From: Saprospiraceae bacterium | Lineage (GTDB): Bacteria > Bacteroidota > Bacteroidia > Chitinophagales > Saprospiraceae | Assembly (NCBI GenBank): GCA_021739645.1 | Contig: JAIPBL010000040.1 | Span: forward strand, 1-52,921 | Length of the DNA: 52,921 nucleotides | Direction: 5' to 3' | Part shown: one piece after another, positions 8,903 through 18,800 of the stretch | Position numbering within the stretch: the stretch's first letter is position 1 | How the letters are laid out: each line of letters starts with the position of its first letter | The notes under the pieces: generated by a model | What the model was told of the DNA's origin: nothing | The model's database searches: none | What the model saw: only the letters and a program-made list of their open reading frames with translations | Translations under genes and position numbers: made by a program

Positions 8903-11059
8903 ATGAACTTGGAAATCGCAAGGACGGCACTAAAAAAGTACTATGGTTACGACAGCTTTCGCCCACTACAAGCGGAAGTAATTCAAGCTATTTACAACAA
9001 AAAAGACGTCCTGCTTCTCATGCCAACTGGCGGTGGAAAATCGGTTTGTTTTCAAATCCCAGCTGTCACAATGGAGGGTACTTGTATAGTCGTTTCCCCG
9101 CTTATTTCATTGATGAAAGACCAAGTGGAAGCAATGCGGGCAAACGGAATCAGGGCTGCATTTCTCAATTCTTCGCTGGCCTACCCTGAGCAGCAAACCG
9201 TGGAAAACGACCTGTTCCATGGCCGCCTCGACCTACTTTATACCTCCCCTGAGAAAATGGCCTCGCAAGAGTTTTTGCCCTTGCTTCGCTCCGCCAAAGT
9301 TTGCCTCTTCGCCATTGACGAGGCACATTGCATTTCGTCATGGGGCCATGACTTCAGGCCGGAGTACAGGCAATTGCGCTTTTTGAAAAAGACTTTCCCG
9401 GATGTGCCCGTTATTGCCCTCACCGCCACTGCCGACAAGCTGACCCGCAAGGACATCGTGGTGCAGGCAGAACTGCGCAATCCCGATATTTTTATCGCCA
9501 GCTTCGACCGCCCAAATCTCAGCCTCGAAGTGCGGCCTGGGCGGAAGAAAATAGAGCAAATCATTGAGTTTATTGAAAAAAGGCCCAACCAGCCCGGCAT
9601 CGTTTATTGCCTTTCCCGAAAGAGCACCGAAATGCTGGCCGATAAGCTGCGAGACAACGGCGTCAATGCGGCTGCCTACCACGCTGGCCTTGACGAACAC
9701 ACCCGCCCCAAGGTACAGGAAGACTTTATCAACGATAAAACAACTGTCATTTGCGCTACAATTGCCTTCGGGATGGGCATTGACAAGAGCAACGTTCGCT
9801 GGGTCATCCACTACAATCTCCCCAAGAACATCGAAGGCTACTACCAGGAAATTGGCCGCTCTGGGCGGGATGGCTCCGAGGCGAACACCCTGCTTTTTTA
9901 CTCAGCAGGTGACGTGGCTATGCTTCGGGAGTTTATAACCGAAGGTGATGGTCAGCACCGGGAAATCCAGTTGGCGAAGCTGGAACGGATGCACCAATAC
10001 GCCACTGCACTGATTTGCCGAAGGAAAATCCTGCTCAATTATTTCAACGAGACCATGCTCGAAAACTGCGGCAACTGCGACGTTTGCAAGAACCCGCCCA
10101 AGGATTTCGACGGCACGGTCATCGCCCAAAAAGCCCTCTCTGCCGTTAGCCGCCTCGATGAGCAAGTGGGGACTGGCATGTTGGTGGACGTGCTGCGTGG
10201 CTCCAAAAGCTACAACCTCGTGAGTAGTGGTTTCGACAAAATAAAAACCTACGGTGCGGGCAAGGACATCCGCCAGGAGGATTGGTTCTTTTACCTCGAA
10301 CAGCTTGTAAATCAGGGGCTTATCGAAATTGCTTACGACGACCACAGTAAAATAAAACTGACCGAAGCCAGCAAATCCGTCCTTTTTGCTGGGCAAAAAG
10401 TGCAGCTCGTGAGGGCAGAAATCTTGCAAAAACGCAAAGAGGAGGAAGATGCGAAAACAGCAACCCGAACCAAGCGCACTACCGAACGTCAGCGTGTCCG
10501 AGACGAATTATTTGAACATTTGCGCCAGCTTCGCCTTGATTTGGCGAGGAAAAAAGGCGTTCCGCCCTACATCATTTTCGGTGATGCTACATTAGAGGAA
10601 ATGGCTGCTGAACGGCCAACAACAGAAGCTGACCTCAGCCAAATCAGCGGGGTGGGGGAGCAGAAGCTTCGAGAGTTTGGGCGTGTTTTCCTCGACGGTA
10701 TTCAGGAGTTTTTGCTGGCAAAAAAGGACGAAGGAATGCGAATCGCTGGCTCTACTTACCTCGAAACTTTCCGACTCTACAAGCAGGGCGCTACGGTGGA
10801 CGAGATTGCTGCGCAACGGGGCATACAGCCGACCACCGTCTTTTCGCACTATGCCTATTTGTACGAAAAGGGCGAAAACATCAATATCTGGTCATTCATG
10901 AACAAGGCCGAAGCGCAGCAGGTGGCCGAGGTCCTGCATGGCATGGAACCTCCATATAAATTGCAAGATGTCTTCACAGCATTGAACGAGGAGGTGGAGT
11001 ACGGGAAGATTCGCTTGGGAATTGCTTGGTACAACAAGCAATCCAAGCACGTTAATTGA
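8903..11059 (+). CDS. recQ: ATP-dependent DNA helicase RecQ
   Basis: A 718-residue superfamily 2 helicase that unwinds DNA 3' to 5' in recombination and fork repair. Seen in order: Q-motif region SFRPLQAEVI, Walker A PTGGGKS (41-47), DEAH box (139-142) within IDEAHCISSWGHDFRPEY, the C-terminal helicase lobe with IAFGMGIDKSNVRWVIH and QEIGRSGRDG, the zinc-binding cysteines (CRRK, CGNCDVC), an RQC winged helix, an HRDC domain (about 555-625), and a C-terminal helix-turn-helix extension. Length suits RecQ with the extra HTH domain. The ATG at 8903 has AGGAAGG 5 bases upstream, an unusually good ribosome site here. Its last 8 bases overlap the end of the opposing small gene. Confidence 0.97.
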   Translation: MNLEIARTALKKYYGYDSFRPLQAEVIQAIYNKKDVLLLMPTGGGKSVCFQIPAVTMEGTCIVVSPLISLMKDQVEAMRANGIRAAFLNSSLAYPEQQTVENDLFHGRLDLLYTSPEKMASQEFLPLLRSAKVCLFAIDEAHCISSWGHDFRPEYRQLRFLKKTFPDVPVIALTATADKLTRKDIVVQAELRNPDIFIASFDRPNLSLEVRPGRKKIEQIIEFIEKRPNQPGIVYCLSRKSTEMLADKLRDNGVNAAAYHAGLDEHTRPKVQEDFINDKTTVICATIAFGMGIDKSNVRWVIHYNLPKNIEGYYQEIGRSGRDGSEANTLLFYSAGDVAMLREFITEGDGQHREIQLAKLERMHQYATALICRRKILLNYFNETMLENCGNCDVCKNPPKDFDGTVIAQKALSAVSRLDEQVGTGMLVDVLRGSKSYNLVSSGFDKIKTYGAGKDIRQEDWFFYLEQLVNQGLIEIAYDDHSKIKLTEASKSVLFAGQKVQLVRAEILQKRKEEEDAKTATRTKRTTERQRVRDELFEHLRQLRLDLARKKGVPPYIIFGDATLEEMAAERPTTEADLSQISGVGEQKLREFGRVFLDGIQEFLLAKKDEGMRIAGSTYLETFRLYKQGATVDEIAAQRGIQPTTVFSHYAYLYEKGENINIWSFMNKAEAQQVAEVLHGMEPPYKLQDVFTALNEEVEYGKIRLGIAWYNKQSKHVN

Positions 11060-11423
11060 GCCACCAAAGCACTGCCACCACAACCATTGAAAGCAGCAAC
11101 CATTCCATCAAAAATGCCACGGTCATTATCAAGATGGCAAATGGTACAATTGGAAACAGATACCACTCCTTGCTGCCTCCAAAATGAATATTGAATACAC
11201 GAAATAGGCGGTGCATGGTCTGCTCGCATTGCCAAGCGAAGGGGATTCTGACTGCAAAAATGGGTACCGCCCAACCAAATGATTGTCTCCCAACCTGTCG
11301 GGCACGTCTCTTGTAATTGCCTGAAATGCCCAATTTTACCAAAAACAGGAAGGGTACGTGGAGATACAGGTAAAGCCATTGTCGGCGGCTGGTTCCGTTG
11401 CCAGATTTTTGATTTTTATGCAA
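11052..11423 (-). CDS. Small GIY-YIG-like (T5orf172-type) protein with membrane tail
   Basis: A 123-residue candidate starting at TTG, with AAAAGG just upstream. The N-terminal 90 residues resemble the T5orf172/MUG113 branch of GIY-YIG folds: a YLYLHV strand, VKLGISGNYKRRARQV (29-44) matching the K-x-G-x-S-x-x-x-x-R-x-x-Q pattern, CEQTMHRLF (66-74) with the Glu-x-x-x-His spacing, and SKEWYLF (84-90). The last third is hydrophobic, with one or two membrane helices (about 91-122). It converges on recQ with an 8-base overlap, so part of it is in recQ's 3' end. Membrane anchoring of this fold would be unusual. Function inferred from pattern only. Confidence 0.55.
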   Translation of the reverse strand: MHKNQKSGNGTSRRQWLYLYLHVPFLFLVKLGISGNYKRRARQVGRQSFGWAVPIFAVRIPFAWQCEQTMHRLFRVFNIHFGGSKEWYLFPIVPFAILIMTVAFLMEWLLLSMVVVAVLWWLN

Positions 11424-11550
11424 AATGCCTTTTGAACTGGTACCTGGATTAGTACGGCATTCAACGTGGTAGGTTGCAATTGTTTTACCAAATCAATGAA
11501 ACACTCGCCTCATTTATCCTCGAAAAAGTGACAATCCACAGGCGTGGCAC

Positions 11551-12987
11551 TTAATTTTTCCACCAAGCCAGCAGCCTGCTCAGCCATCCCATCCATCTCG
11601 GCGTAGCCTGTTTTTGCTCCGCAAAATCGGAAGTCCCGCTTTCATTCCCATTTGCGTAGGCGCCCACAAACACTTTCCGCACATTCTCTTTTACCATTCC
11701 ACGGAGCGGGATACGGGCCATGATGCCATACAATGCAGCATTGCCTTCCCCACTGGCTTCGGGGTGCGCATTTGCCCAAGCAACTGCGGCTTCCAGGTTG
11801 ACCAAATAATTGGGAATCACGGGAATATTGTAGGGAAAAACCGTGAGGTGGATGCTCGGTGGCAACTGCTGGCGGTCAACGACCCAGCCTTTTTCCTCCA
11901 TAAAATCGGCAACGGCGTAGATGTCCGGTTGGTTGTTTTTGGTAAAAAAAGCCAGCATGTTCATGCACGGTTCACCGATGATTTGAAGTTCTGGCAGTGC
12001 CTCGATGCCCGCCCGAAGCTGGTCAAATGCAGCCAGCATTTCACGGGCATTTTTCAAATAACCCGCTTGTCCCAGATGTTGAAAACCTGCCCATGCAGCA
12101 GCGATGGTGCCGCCAGGTCGAGTACCCAGCAAAGAGGCTGTGGCGAAGATGCCACCGCTGTATTCGGTGTTGATAAAAATCTGGTTTTCAAAGAGTTGTG
12201 TGTTTCTGTATAAAACGATGGATGCACCTTTTGCTGCAAACCCGAACTTGTGCAGGTCGCAGGACATGGAGGTGACGGAGGGAACCCGGAAGTCCCATTC
12301 AGGCAAATTTTCACCCAAACGCTCTACCCAAGGAAGCATGAAACCACCCACGCAAGCATCCACATGGAAGAGCAAATTGTGCTTTTCGGCGAGCTGGCCA
12401 ATGGCAGGAATCGGGTCGAGGATGCCGTGGGCAAAAGACGGGGCAGAAGCGGCAAGCAGGATGGTATTTTTGGTGATAAGCTGCTCCATCGCAGCCACAT
12501 TGGCGGCCATGTTCTCGTGCACCTTGGCTTTGCGGAGCGACAAGCCGAAATAATGCGCCGCTTTGTCAAACGCCGGGTGGATGGTTCGGGGTGCGACGAT
12601 TTCGGGGGTTTTGATGCTGGGGCGGTGCTTCTTTGCCCATTCCCGGCAAGCGTACATGGCCAGCAGGACACTCTCTGTGCCGCCGGAAGTCATAGTCCCG
12701 ACGGTATTTTCGTCACCGTGGAGCAGGTCGGCGGCCATGCCCACCACCTCCTTTTCCATTTTCAAAATGCTTTTGAAAAGAAAAGGGTTGATGTAGTTTT
12801 CAGAGAAATAGAGATTTTGGGCGGCTTTGAGCAGTTCGTTGTGTTCCTCGTCAATGAAGTATTGCAAGGTCCAGGTCTTGCCTTCTTTCCAGGCGGTGTC
12901 GGTGGACTTTGCGGCCTGCATGTCGGCGAGGATTTCGGCGGGTGGCCGACTATTTTCAGGAAGGATATTTAGTGCCCTTTTTTTCAT
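11551..12987 (-). CDS. PLP-dependent lyase/decarboxylase, sphingosine-1-phosphate lyase-like
   Basis: A 478-residue fold-type I PLP enzyme of the group II decarboxylase family. The phosphate-binding loop TMTSGGTES (98-106), HVDACVGGF (208-216), the PLP lysine in CDLHKFGFAAKG (Lys247), and YSGGIFATASLLGTRPGG (276-293) follow the sphingosine-1-phosphate lyase pattern more closely than glutamate or tyrosine decarboxylases, as does the C-terminal YGIMARIPLRGMVKE. There is no N-terminal membrane anchor, as in bacterial lyases. Its ATG overlaps the permease stop (TGATG), so translation is coupled. Sphingolipid turnover is plausible since many Bacteroidota make sphingolipids; an amino-acid decarboxylase remains possible. 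Confidence 0.8.
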   Translation of the reverse strand: MKKRALNILPENSRPPAEILADMQAAKSTDTAWKEGKTWTLQYFIDEEHNELLKAAQNLYFSENYINPFLFKSILKMEKEVVGMAADLLHGDENTVGTMTSGGTESVLLAMYACREWAKKHRPSIKTPEIVAPRTIHPAFDKAAHYFGLSLRKAKVHENMAANVAAMEQLITKNTILLAASAPSFAHGILDPIPAIGQLAEKHNLLFHVDACVGGFMLPWVERLGENLPEWDFRVPSVTSMSCDLHKFGFAAKGASIVLYRNTQLFENQIFINTEYSGGIFATASLLGTRPGGTIAAAWAGFQHLGQAGYLKNAREMLAAFDQLRAGIEALPELQIIGEPCMNMLAFFTKNNQPDIYAVADFMEEKGWVVDRQQLPPSIHLTVFPYNIPVIPNYLVNLEAAVAWANAHPEASGEGNAALYGIMARIPLRGMVKENVRKVFVGAYANGNESGTSDFAEQKQATPRWMGWLSRLLAWWKN

Positions 12988-14318
12988 CAATCTACTGTTA
13001 GTTCCACTGTTTTGCCTGCCTTCATCCGCTGAATCCAAATCATGAGGGCCAGCCCAATCACGAACCAAACAAACAGGGCCATGATGGCATTCCGCATACT
13101 TCCCGTCCAGTCATCAAGCAAGCCCCAGAGTAGGAGACCGAACATCATTGCCAGTTTTTCACAAACATCGTAAAAACTGAAGTACCCGGCGTTGTTCTCA
13201 GTCTGAGGTATCAGTTTGGAATAGGTGGAGCGGGAAAGCGACTGGATGCCGCCCATCACCAAGCCGATGAAGAAAGCGGCAATGTAAAAATCCAAGGGAT
13301 TTCGGATGAAAAAAGCGCCTAGACAAATGAAAATCCAAATGACGATGGCGATGGTTAACGCCTTGAAATTGCCGAGTTTTTTGGAGACCCAAGAAAAAAT
13401 AAAAGCCCCGAGAATGCCCAAAAATTGAAGCAACAAAATAGTCACAATTAACTGAGTGACAGTGAGATGCACTTCCTTTTCACCAAAAGAGGCTGCCATG
13501 AACATCACGGTTTGAACGCCCATGATGTAGAAGAAAAAACTCAACAAAAAAGTGCGCAACTGAACGGCGGATTTGAGAAAATGCCAGACTTTTTGCAGCT
13601 CGTGGTAGCCGTTGAGGAGGTTTCGCCCGGTGGTTCGTTTTTCATAAATGCCCTTCGGGAGCCGACTGAAGGTGATTTGAGAGAAGCCCAGCCACCATAT
13701 TCCCGTCATCAGGAAGGAAATCCGGGGCATCAGCGTGGTGTCTGTTACGCCAAACAAATCCTTGTTCATTATCATGAAGAGGTTCAATAACAGCAACAGG
13801 GTTGAACCAAAATACCCGTATGAAAAGCCCTTGGCGCTGGTCTTGTCCATGCGGTCTTCGGTCACAATGGCAGGCAAATAACTGTTGTAAAAAACAATGC
13901 TGCCCGCATAGCCGACCGTGGCGATGAGGGTGCATGCCAAGCCCCAGTGAATTGATTCGATAGAATCAAAAAAATAGAGCCCCAGGCAGCCAAGTACCCC
14001 CATGTAGCAAAAGAACCGCATGAACGCCCGGTGATTCCCGATATAGTCGGCTACCGAAGAAACGAGCGGGGAAATCAACGCAACGATGCCGAAAGCGATG
14101 CCTAGGTTGATGGAATAGATGCCCGTGTTCTCGAACTTCATGCCCAGCACCTCCACGATGGTGCCGCCGTTGACCTTGGTCACCGTGTTGTAATAAACCG
14201 GGAAAATGGCGGAGGTGATGGAGAGGACATATACCGAATTTGCCCAGTCGTACATGACCCAGGCATTGACGGTGCGTTTGTCGTTCTTGACGATAGTCTC
14301 AAACCGTTTTACTGACAT
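12987..14318 (-). CDS. MFS transporter, UMF1 (Atg22-like) family
   Basis: A 443-residue permease with about 12 membrane helices. The opening NAWVMYDWANSVYVLSITSAIFPVYY is characteristic of UMF1-family transporters related to vacuolar Atg22 effluxers (family knowledge); later segments such as FFIGLVMGGIQSLSRSTYSKLIP also fit. The ATG at 14318 is preferred; a GTG eight codons earlier is possible. It lies 42 bases after the BamA-like gene and overlaps the PLP enzyme gene by one base, giving a three-gene operon. It may export or import the substrate or product of that enzyme; this is inference from position. Confidence 0.88.
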   Translation of the reverse strand: MSVKRFETIVKNDKRTVNAWVMYDWANSVYVLSITSAIFPVYYNTVTKVNGGTIVEVLGMKFENTGIYSINLGIAFGIVALISPLVSSVADYIGNHRAFMRFFCYMGVLGCLGLYFFDSIESIHWGLACTLIATVGYAGSIVFYNSYLPAIVTEDRMDKTSAKGFSYGYFGSTLLLLLNLFMIMNKDLFGVTDTTLMPRISFLMTGIWWLGFSQITFSRLPKGIYEKRTTGRNLLNGYHELQKVWHFLKSAVQLRTFLLSFFFYIMGVQTVMFMAASFGEKEVHLTVTQLIVTILLLQFLGILGAFIFSWVSKKLGNFKALTIAIVIWIFICLGAFFIRNPLDFYIAAFFIGLVMGGIQSLSRSTYSKLIPQTENNAGYFSFYDVCEKLAMMFGLLLWGLLDDWTGSMRNAIMALFVWFVIGLALMIWIQRMKAGKTVELTVD

Positions 14319-14360
14319 TTCGTTTGTTTTGTAATTGGTCACTTGTGCTCCGCAAAATTG

Positions 14361-15605
14361 CTAAAAAGCTTCGGCTAAAAAGAAATAAAGTCCTCGCTGT
14401 CTATTTCCAGGTCCATCGGAGTTTTTGGCCAAGCCAAAAGCGTAATCAATCCTGATGTTTACCCTTGAAGATTGGTTGAAAAGTATGCGCAAGCCGCCGC
14501 CAGCCGCCAAGTTGAAGCGGTCGAAAGCAAATTCGTCCAATTGATGAAAAGTCTGGGCACCGCTCAAAAAAGCCACCAACCCCAACCGTTTCCACACCTG
14601 CCAAAGTTTGGAGGGCGATCCTTCCTTCCAAAAAGGAAAGCGGTATTCCGACTCGAATGCCACCATGTTATTGTCTTGGTAAGTACCACGGAAGTAACCC
14701 CGTATGAGCTTGTGGCCGTTGGTGCGTGACAACCCCCGCATGGGAATTGCATCGTCTGATTGCTGAAAACTGACCATCCCTCGCATTGCTAGCGTCTGAT
14801 TCGAAAAAGTATTGACATAGTGCCGTGCATCTACCAAAAACCTGGAATATTGGTAGTCGCTACCTAACCATTTTGTGTAAACCAAGCCATTGACTTCCAC
14901 CAAAGAACCATGAATTGGATTGGCGACAAAATCACGGGTATCGTAGAGCAATTGAAGCCCAGCACCAGAACGGAGACCCGATATTGGTAAATCCGTGAGG
15001 CGGGATGAATCACTATTTAGGAAATGATGAGAATCAGGTACAGGCTCGTAATTAAACATGTACTCCAAGTCTGTTTGAACGCCCAAATGAAGGTTGGGAG
15101 CTATCTTGCGCAAAACAACGGGTGAAAATTTCAGTCTGTCCGCTTTGAAAAGCAGGTAGTTCAATGTGTCAAATTGGTTGCCATCGCTTACTTGCGCAAT
15201 TAGCATACTTGCATCATTCCCTAAGCCATAATCCCGGTCGGTATAATGGTTGTAAATAGCTTCTCCACGGGTTCGCCATTGGTTTTGGCTGGTGAAAAAT
15301 TCCCACCTGCCCTCCACCAATAGCTGCTTGGCAGTGGTGTAAACTGCAAAAAACTCAAGTTGCGAGAGCGGGGTTTCAAGGTCGTTTTTTCTAAAATCAA
15401 AATATTTAATGCCGATGGCGCCTAACGTCAGTTTGGTTTCTGGTGAGTAACTGATGGCTGGAAAAATATCCAACTTCCTTGGTTTTGGGAGTGCTGTTGT
15501 GGTATCGATAGCCGCAGTTGGTGATGCTTGGCTCCAAAGGTTGTCTGGAAAGGACAAAGCAAAAATTACAGATGCAACTATCGTCAACTGGTTTGTGACT
15601 TTCAT
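14361..15605 (-). CDS. BamA/TamA-family outer-membrane barrel without POTRA domains
   Basis: A 414-residue protein with a signal peptide (about 1-26, LWSQ). It has the Omp85 barrel of the surface-antigen D15 type: LLYDTRDFVANPIHGSLVEV, the LIRGYFRGTYQD segment corresponding to the conserved (V/I)RG(F/Y) loop motif, YRFPFW, and the final strands FNLAAGGGLRILF and NIRIDYAFGLAK. Length leaves no room for periplasmic POTRA repeats, unlike true BamA or TamA, so this is a short Omp85 relative, common in Bacteroidota and of unknown cargo. First gene of the operon with the MFS permease and the PLP lyase; it diverges from the AsmA-like gene across 255 bases in which no clear promoter was seen. Confidence 0.85.
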   Translation of the reverse strand: MKVTNQLTIVASVIFALSFPDNLWSQASPTAAIDTTTALPKPRKLDIFPAISYSPETKLTLGAIGIKYFDFRKNDLETPLSQLEFFAVYTTAKQLLVEGRWEFFTSQNQWRTRGEAIYNHYTDRDYGLGNDASMLIAQVSDGNQFDTLNYLLFKADRLKFSPVVLRKIAPNLHLGVQTDLEYMFNYEPVPDSHHFLNSDSSRLTDLPISGLRSGAGLQLLYDTRDFVANPIHGSLVEVNGLVYTKWLGSDYQYSRFLVDARHYVNTFSNQTLAMRGMVSFQQSDDAIPMRGLSRTNGHKLIRGYFRGTYQDNNMVAFESEYRFPFWKEGSPSKLWQVWKRLGLVAFLSGAQTFHQLDEFAFDRFNLAAGGGLRILFNQSSRVNIRIDYAFGLAKNSDGPGNRQRGLYFFLAEAF

Positions 15606-15860
15606 AAGATTTTTTTGTTCTCTAATTGAAAACTTAGGCTTTGCTTTACGATGAAATTAATCACTATCGAAGTTGTCACCTAAACTTTATACCTCTTATG
15701 TGTTTTCAAGCAGAGAAGTAATCGCAACAAGGTGGGTAACTTTTAGGATATCACCAAAGTTTGACAATCAAACCACAACAAAACGCTTCATTGTTCGATA
15801 TAGTAAAAGCAGGAGTTTGTACTTCAAACAAAAGGTGCATCCTCTTCAAAATCAATTTTT

Positions 15861-18800
15861 ATGGCAAAGATGAAAATCATCAAACGTATTTTTATTGGCA
15901 TCGGCATATTTCTGGTGCTGTTCATTGGCGCTCTTGTGGCCATTCCTTTTGTGTTCAAGGACGACATCATTGAGGGCGTAAAAAAACTGGCCAACGAAAA
16001 CCTGAACGCCAAGGTGGACTTTTCCACCGTGGACATTTCGCTGTTGCGCAGCTTCCCCAGCGTGAGCATTGGCCTCAACGATTACTCCGTCATGGGCATC
16101 GAAGAATTTGACGGCATAAAACTGGTGGGAGGCGATGCTTTCCGCATCACGGTTGACTTTTGGTCAGCTTGGAACTTTGGCAAAGTGCCGCTCGAAATCA
16201 AGTCCGTGGTCCTCGACAAGCCTGAAATCAACGTCATCGTGCTGTCGAATGGCAAGGCGAACTACGACATTGCGAAGCCAAGCACCGATACGACCACCAC
16301 CGAGACGGCCTTTCAAATCAAGTTGCAGGAATATGCCATCAACGGCGGAAACATCACCTACGACGACCGCTTGGGCGGCACTTTTGTGAAACTCACCAAC
16401 CTCGACCACAGCGGTGAGGGCGATTTCACGCAGGATATTTTTGATTTGACGACCAAAACCAGCATTGGCGAAATGACTGCAGAATCGGGTGGGGTAGCCT
16501 ACTTGAAAAAAGCCAAGGTGAAACTGGATGCAGGTTTCAATATTGACATGCCCAATTCCAAGTACACGCTAAAAGAGAACGACCTGAAAATCAACGACTT
16601 GCAGCTCAAAGCCGATGGCTGGCTGGCCATGCCGGGCGAAGACATTGACATGGACTTGACTTTTAGTGCACCCCAAAGCGATTTCAAATCGCTGCTTTCC
16701 ATGATTCCTAACGCCTATACCGCTGGCTACGATAACGTGAAAGCCAGTGGCACCTTCAAGCTAGATGGCATGGTGAAGGGCAAATACAGCTCAAAACCCG
16801 AAGCTTATCCCGCCTTCAACATCAACCTCGACGTGAACAACGCCGATGTGAAATACCCTGATTTACCCCTCGGTATTTCCAACATCAACACCAACGTGAA
16901 GGTGAACAGCCCTAGCTCGAACCTCGACCAGATGCTGGTGGACGTCTCAAAGTTTAGTTTGAAAATTGGGAATAATCCACTGGAGGGTTATTTCAAGCTG
17001 CGCACACCGATGTCCGACCCGGATATTGACACCAAAATCAAAGGGGTGCTGAACCTAGAGGAACTGTCCAAAGCGTTCCCGATGGAAGGCGTGAAATCGC
17101 TCAATGGTATCATCAACACGGACATTGCAGTGAAAACCAAAATGTCCACCATTGACAAGGGCGACTATGAAAACGTGGACATGAGCGGCAATGCCTCCAT
17201 CAAAAACATGAACTATGTGGCCGATGGAATGCCTGCCGTGAACATCAGTGCCATGCAGGTGGACTTCACGCCGCAGAGTGTGAACCTGCCGAGTTTTGCC
17301 ATGAAATTGGGCAAGAGTGACCTAAGTGGTAAGGGTAGGATTGACAACATTCTCGCCTATTTTTCGCCTGACAAAACTATGAAGGGAAGCCTGACGCTTC
17401 ATTCCAATTATTTCAATGCGGATGAATGGATGACGGAGGAAGAAGAAGTTGGCAGTTCGACAGTTGGCAGTGGGCAGTCAGCCCCTGCGCCATCGGCGAA
17501 TGAGGAGGTATTCAACCGCTTCGATTTCTCGATGGATGCGGAAGTGGGAAAGGTGGACTACGATGTTTACAAAATCGAAAACTTCGTGGCGAAGGGCAAT
17601 TTCACACCGGCCAAATTGACCGTGAGCCAGTTGAGCGGTAAAATCGGCGAGAGTGACTTCTCCGCTGCTGGTGCATTGACCAATATTTGGAACTACCTGT
17701 TCAACAATGAAAAACTAGGAGGTGCAATCACGCTTCGCTCCAACTACATGAACCTCAACCAGTTCATGACCGCCGAAGGAGCAGCGCCAACCACTACCGC
17801 CCCACCAGTGGCAGCCGAACCGATTCTGGTTCCAGACAACATAGACATGGTTGTTGATGCCAACATGGGCACGGTCATTTATGACAACCTTGAACTCAAG
17901 AATGTAAAAGGCGCCTTGATTGTGAAAAACGAGGAAGTACGCTTCGATAACTTGAGTGCCAGTGCACTGGGAGGAAACATTGGGATAACGGGCGGCTACA
18001 ACACCCAAAACCACGAGAAGCCCAAGTTCGACCTGGCCATGAAACTGAAAAACATGGACTTCCAGCAGTCGTTTGCGAAGTTCAACACCTTTCAGGCAAT
18101 TGCACCGATTGGAAAATATTTAGAGGGCAATTTCAACACCGAGCTGACAATGAGCAGCGACTTGAAGAAAGATTTGATGCCCGATTTGGCAACGCTTGCG
18201 GTGGCAGGTTTGCTTGAGACATTGAACGGAACTATCACTGGCGCAGCCCCTTTGCAGGAAATTGGCAACAAGCTGAACGTGGATGCTTTCAAGAAATTGA
18301 ACATTAAAAACTCTAAAAACTGGTTCACGGTGAAGGATGGCGCTTTTCAACTGGATGAGTTCAAGCAAACTGTTGATGGCATTGACATGCGCATTGGTGG
18401 CACTCATAAACTGGTGGGCGACATGGACTATAAAATCATTGCAAAGATTCCAAGGGCTAAAATTGGCAAAAACCCCTTGGGCGCAGCCGCAAACTCCGGC
18501 CTTGATTTCCTGAGCGGTGAAGCCTCGAAGCTCGGCCTGAACGTGAATGCTGGCGAGTTCATCAACGTTCAAATCAACCTTGGCGGAACGCTTGATAAGC
18601 CAAAAGCTAGTTTCAAAGTGCTGGGTTCCGAAGGAGAAGGATCCGTGAAAGATGCCGTAGTGAGCAAGGTGAAGGAGGAAGCCCAGCAGCAGTTGGATAA
18701 AGCCAAAGCCGAAGCAGAAGCCCGCTTGGCAGCAGAGCGGAAGCAATTGGAAGACAAAGCGAAATCTGAAGTCGATAAATTGGCAGATGAGGCCAAGAAA

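Noticed and set aside
10855-11379. 174-residue minus-strand frame across the recQ end
   Set aside because: Most of it is antisense to recQ and it competes with the GIY-YIG-like frame, which has recognisable motifs.
11551-12987. Glutamate decarboxylase
   Set aside because: The GGIxAxxxxGxRPGG block and C-terminal motif favour sphingosine-1-phosphate lyases, though the alternative is not excluded.
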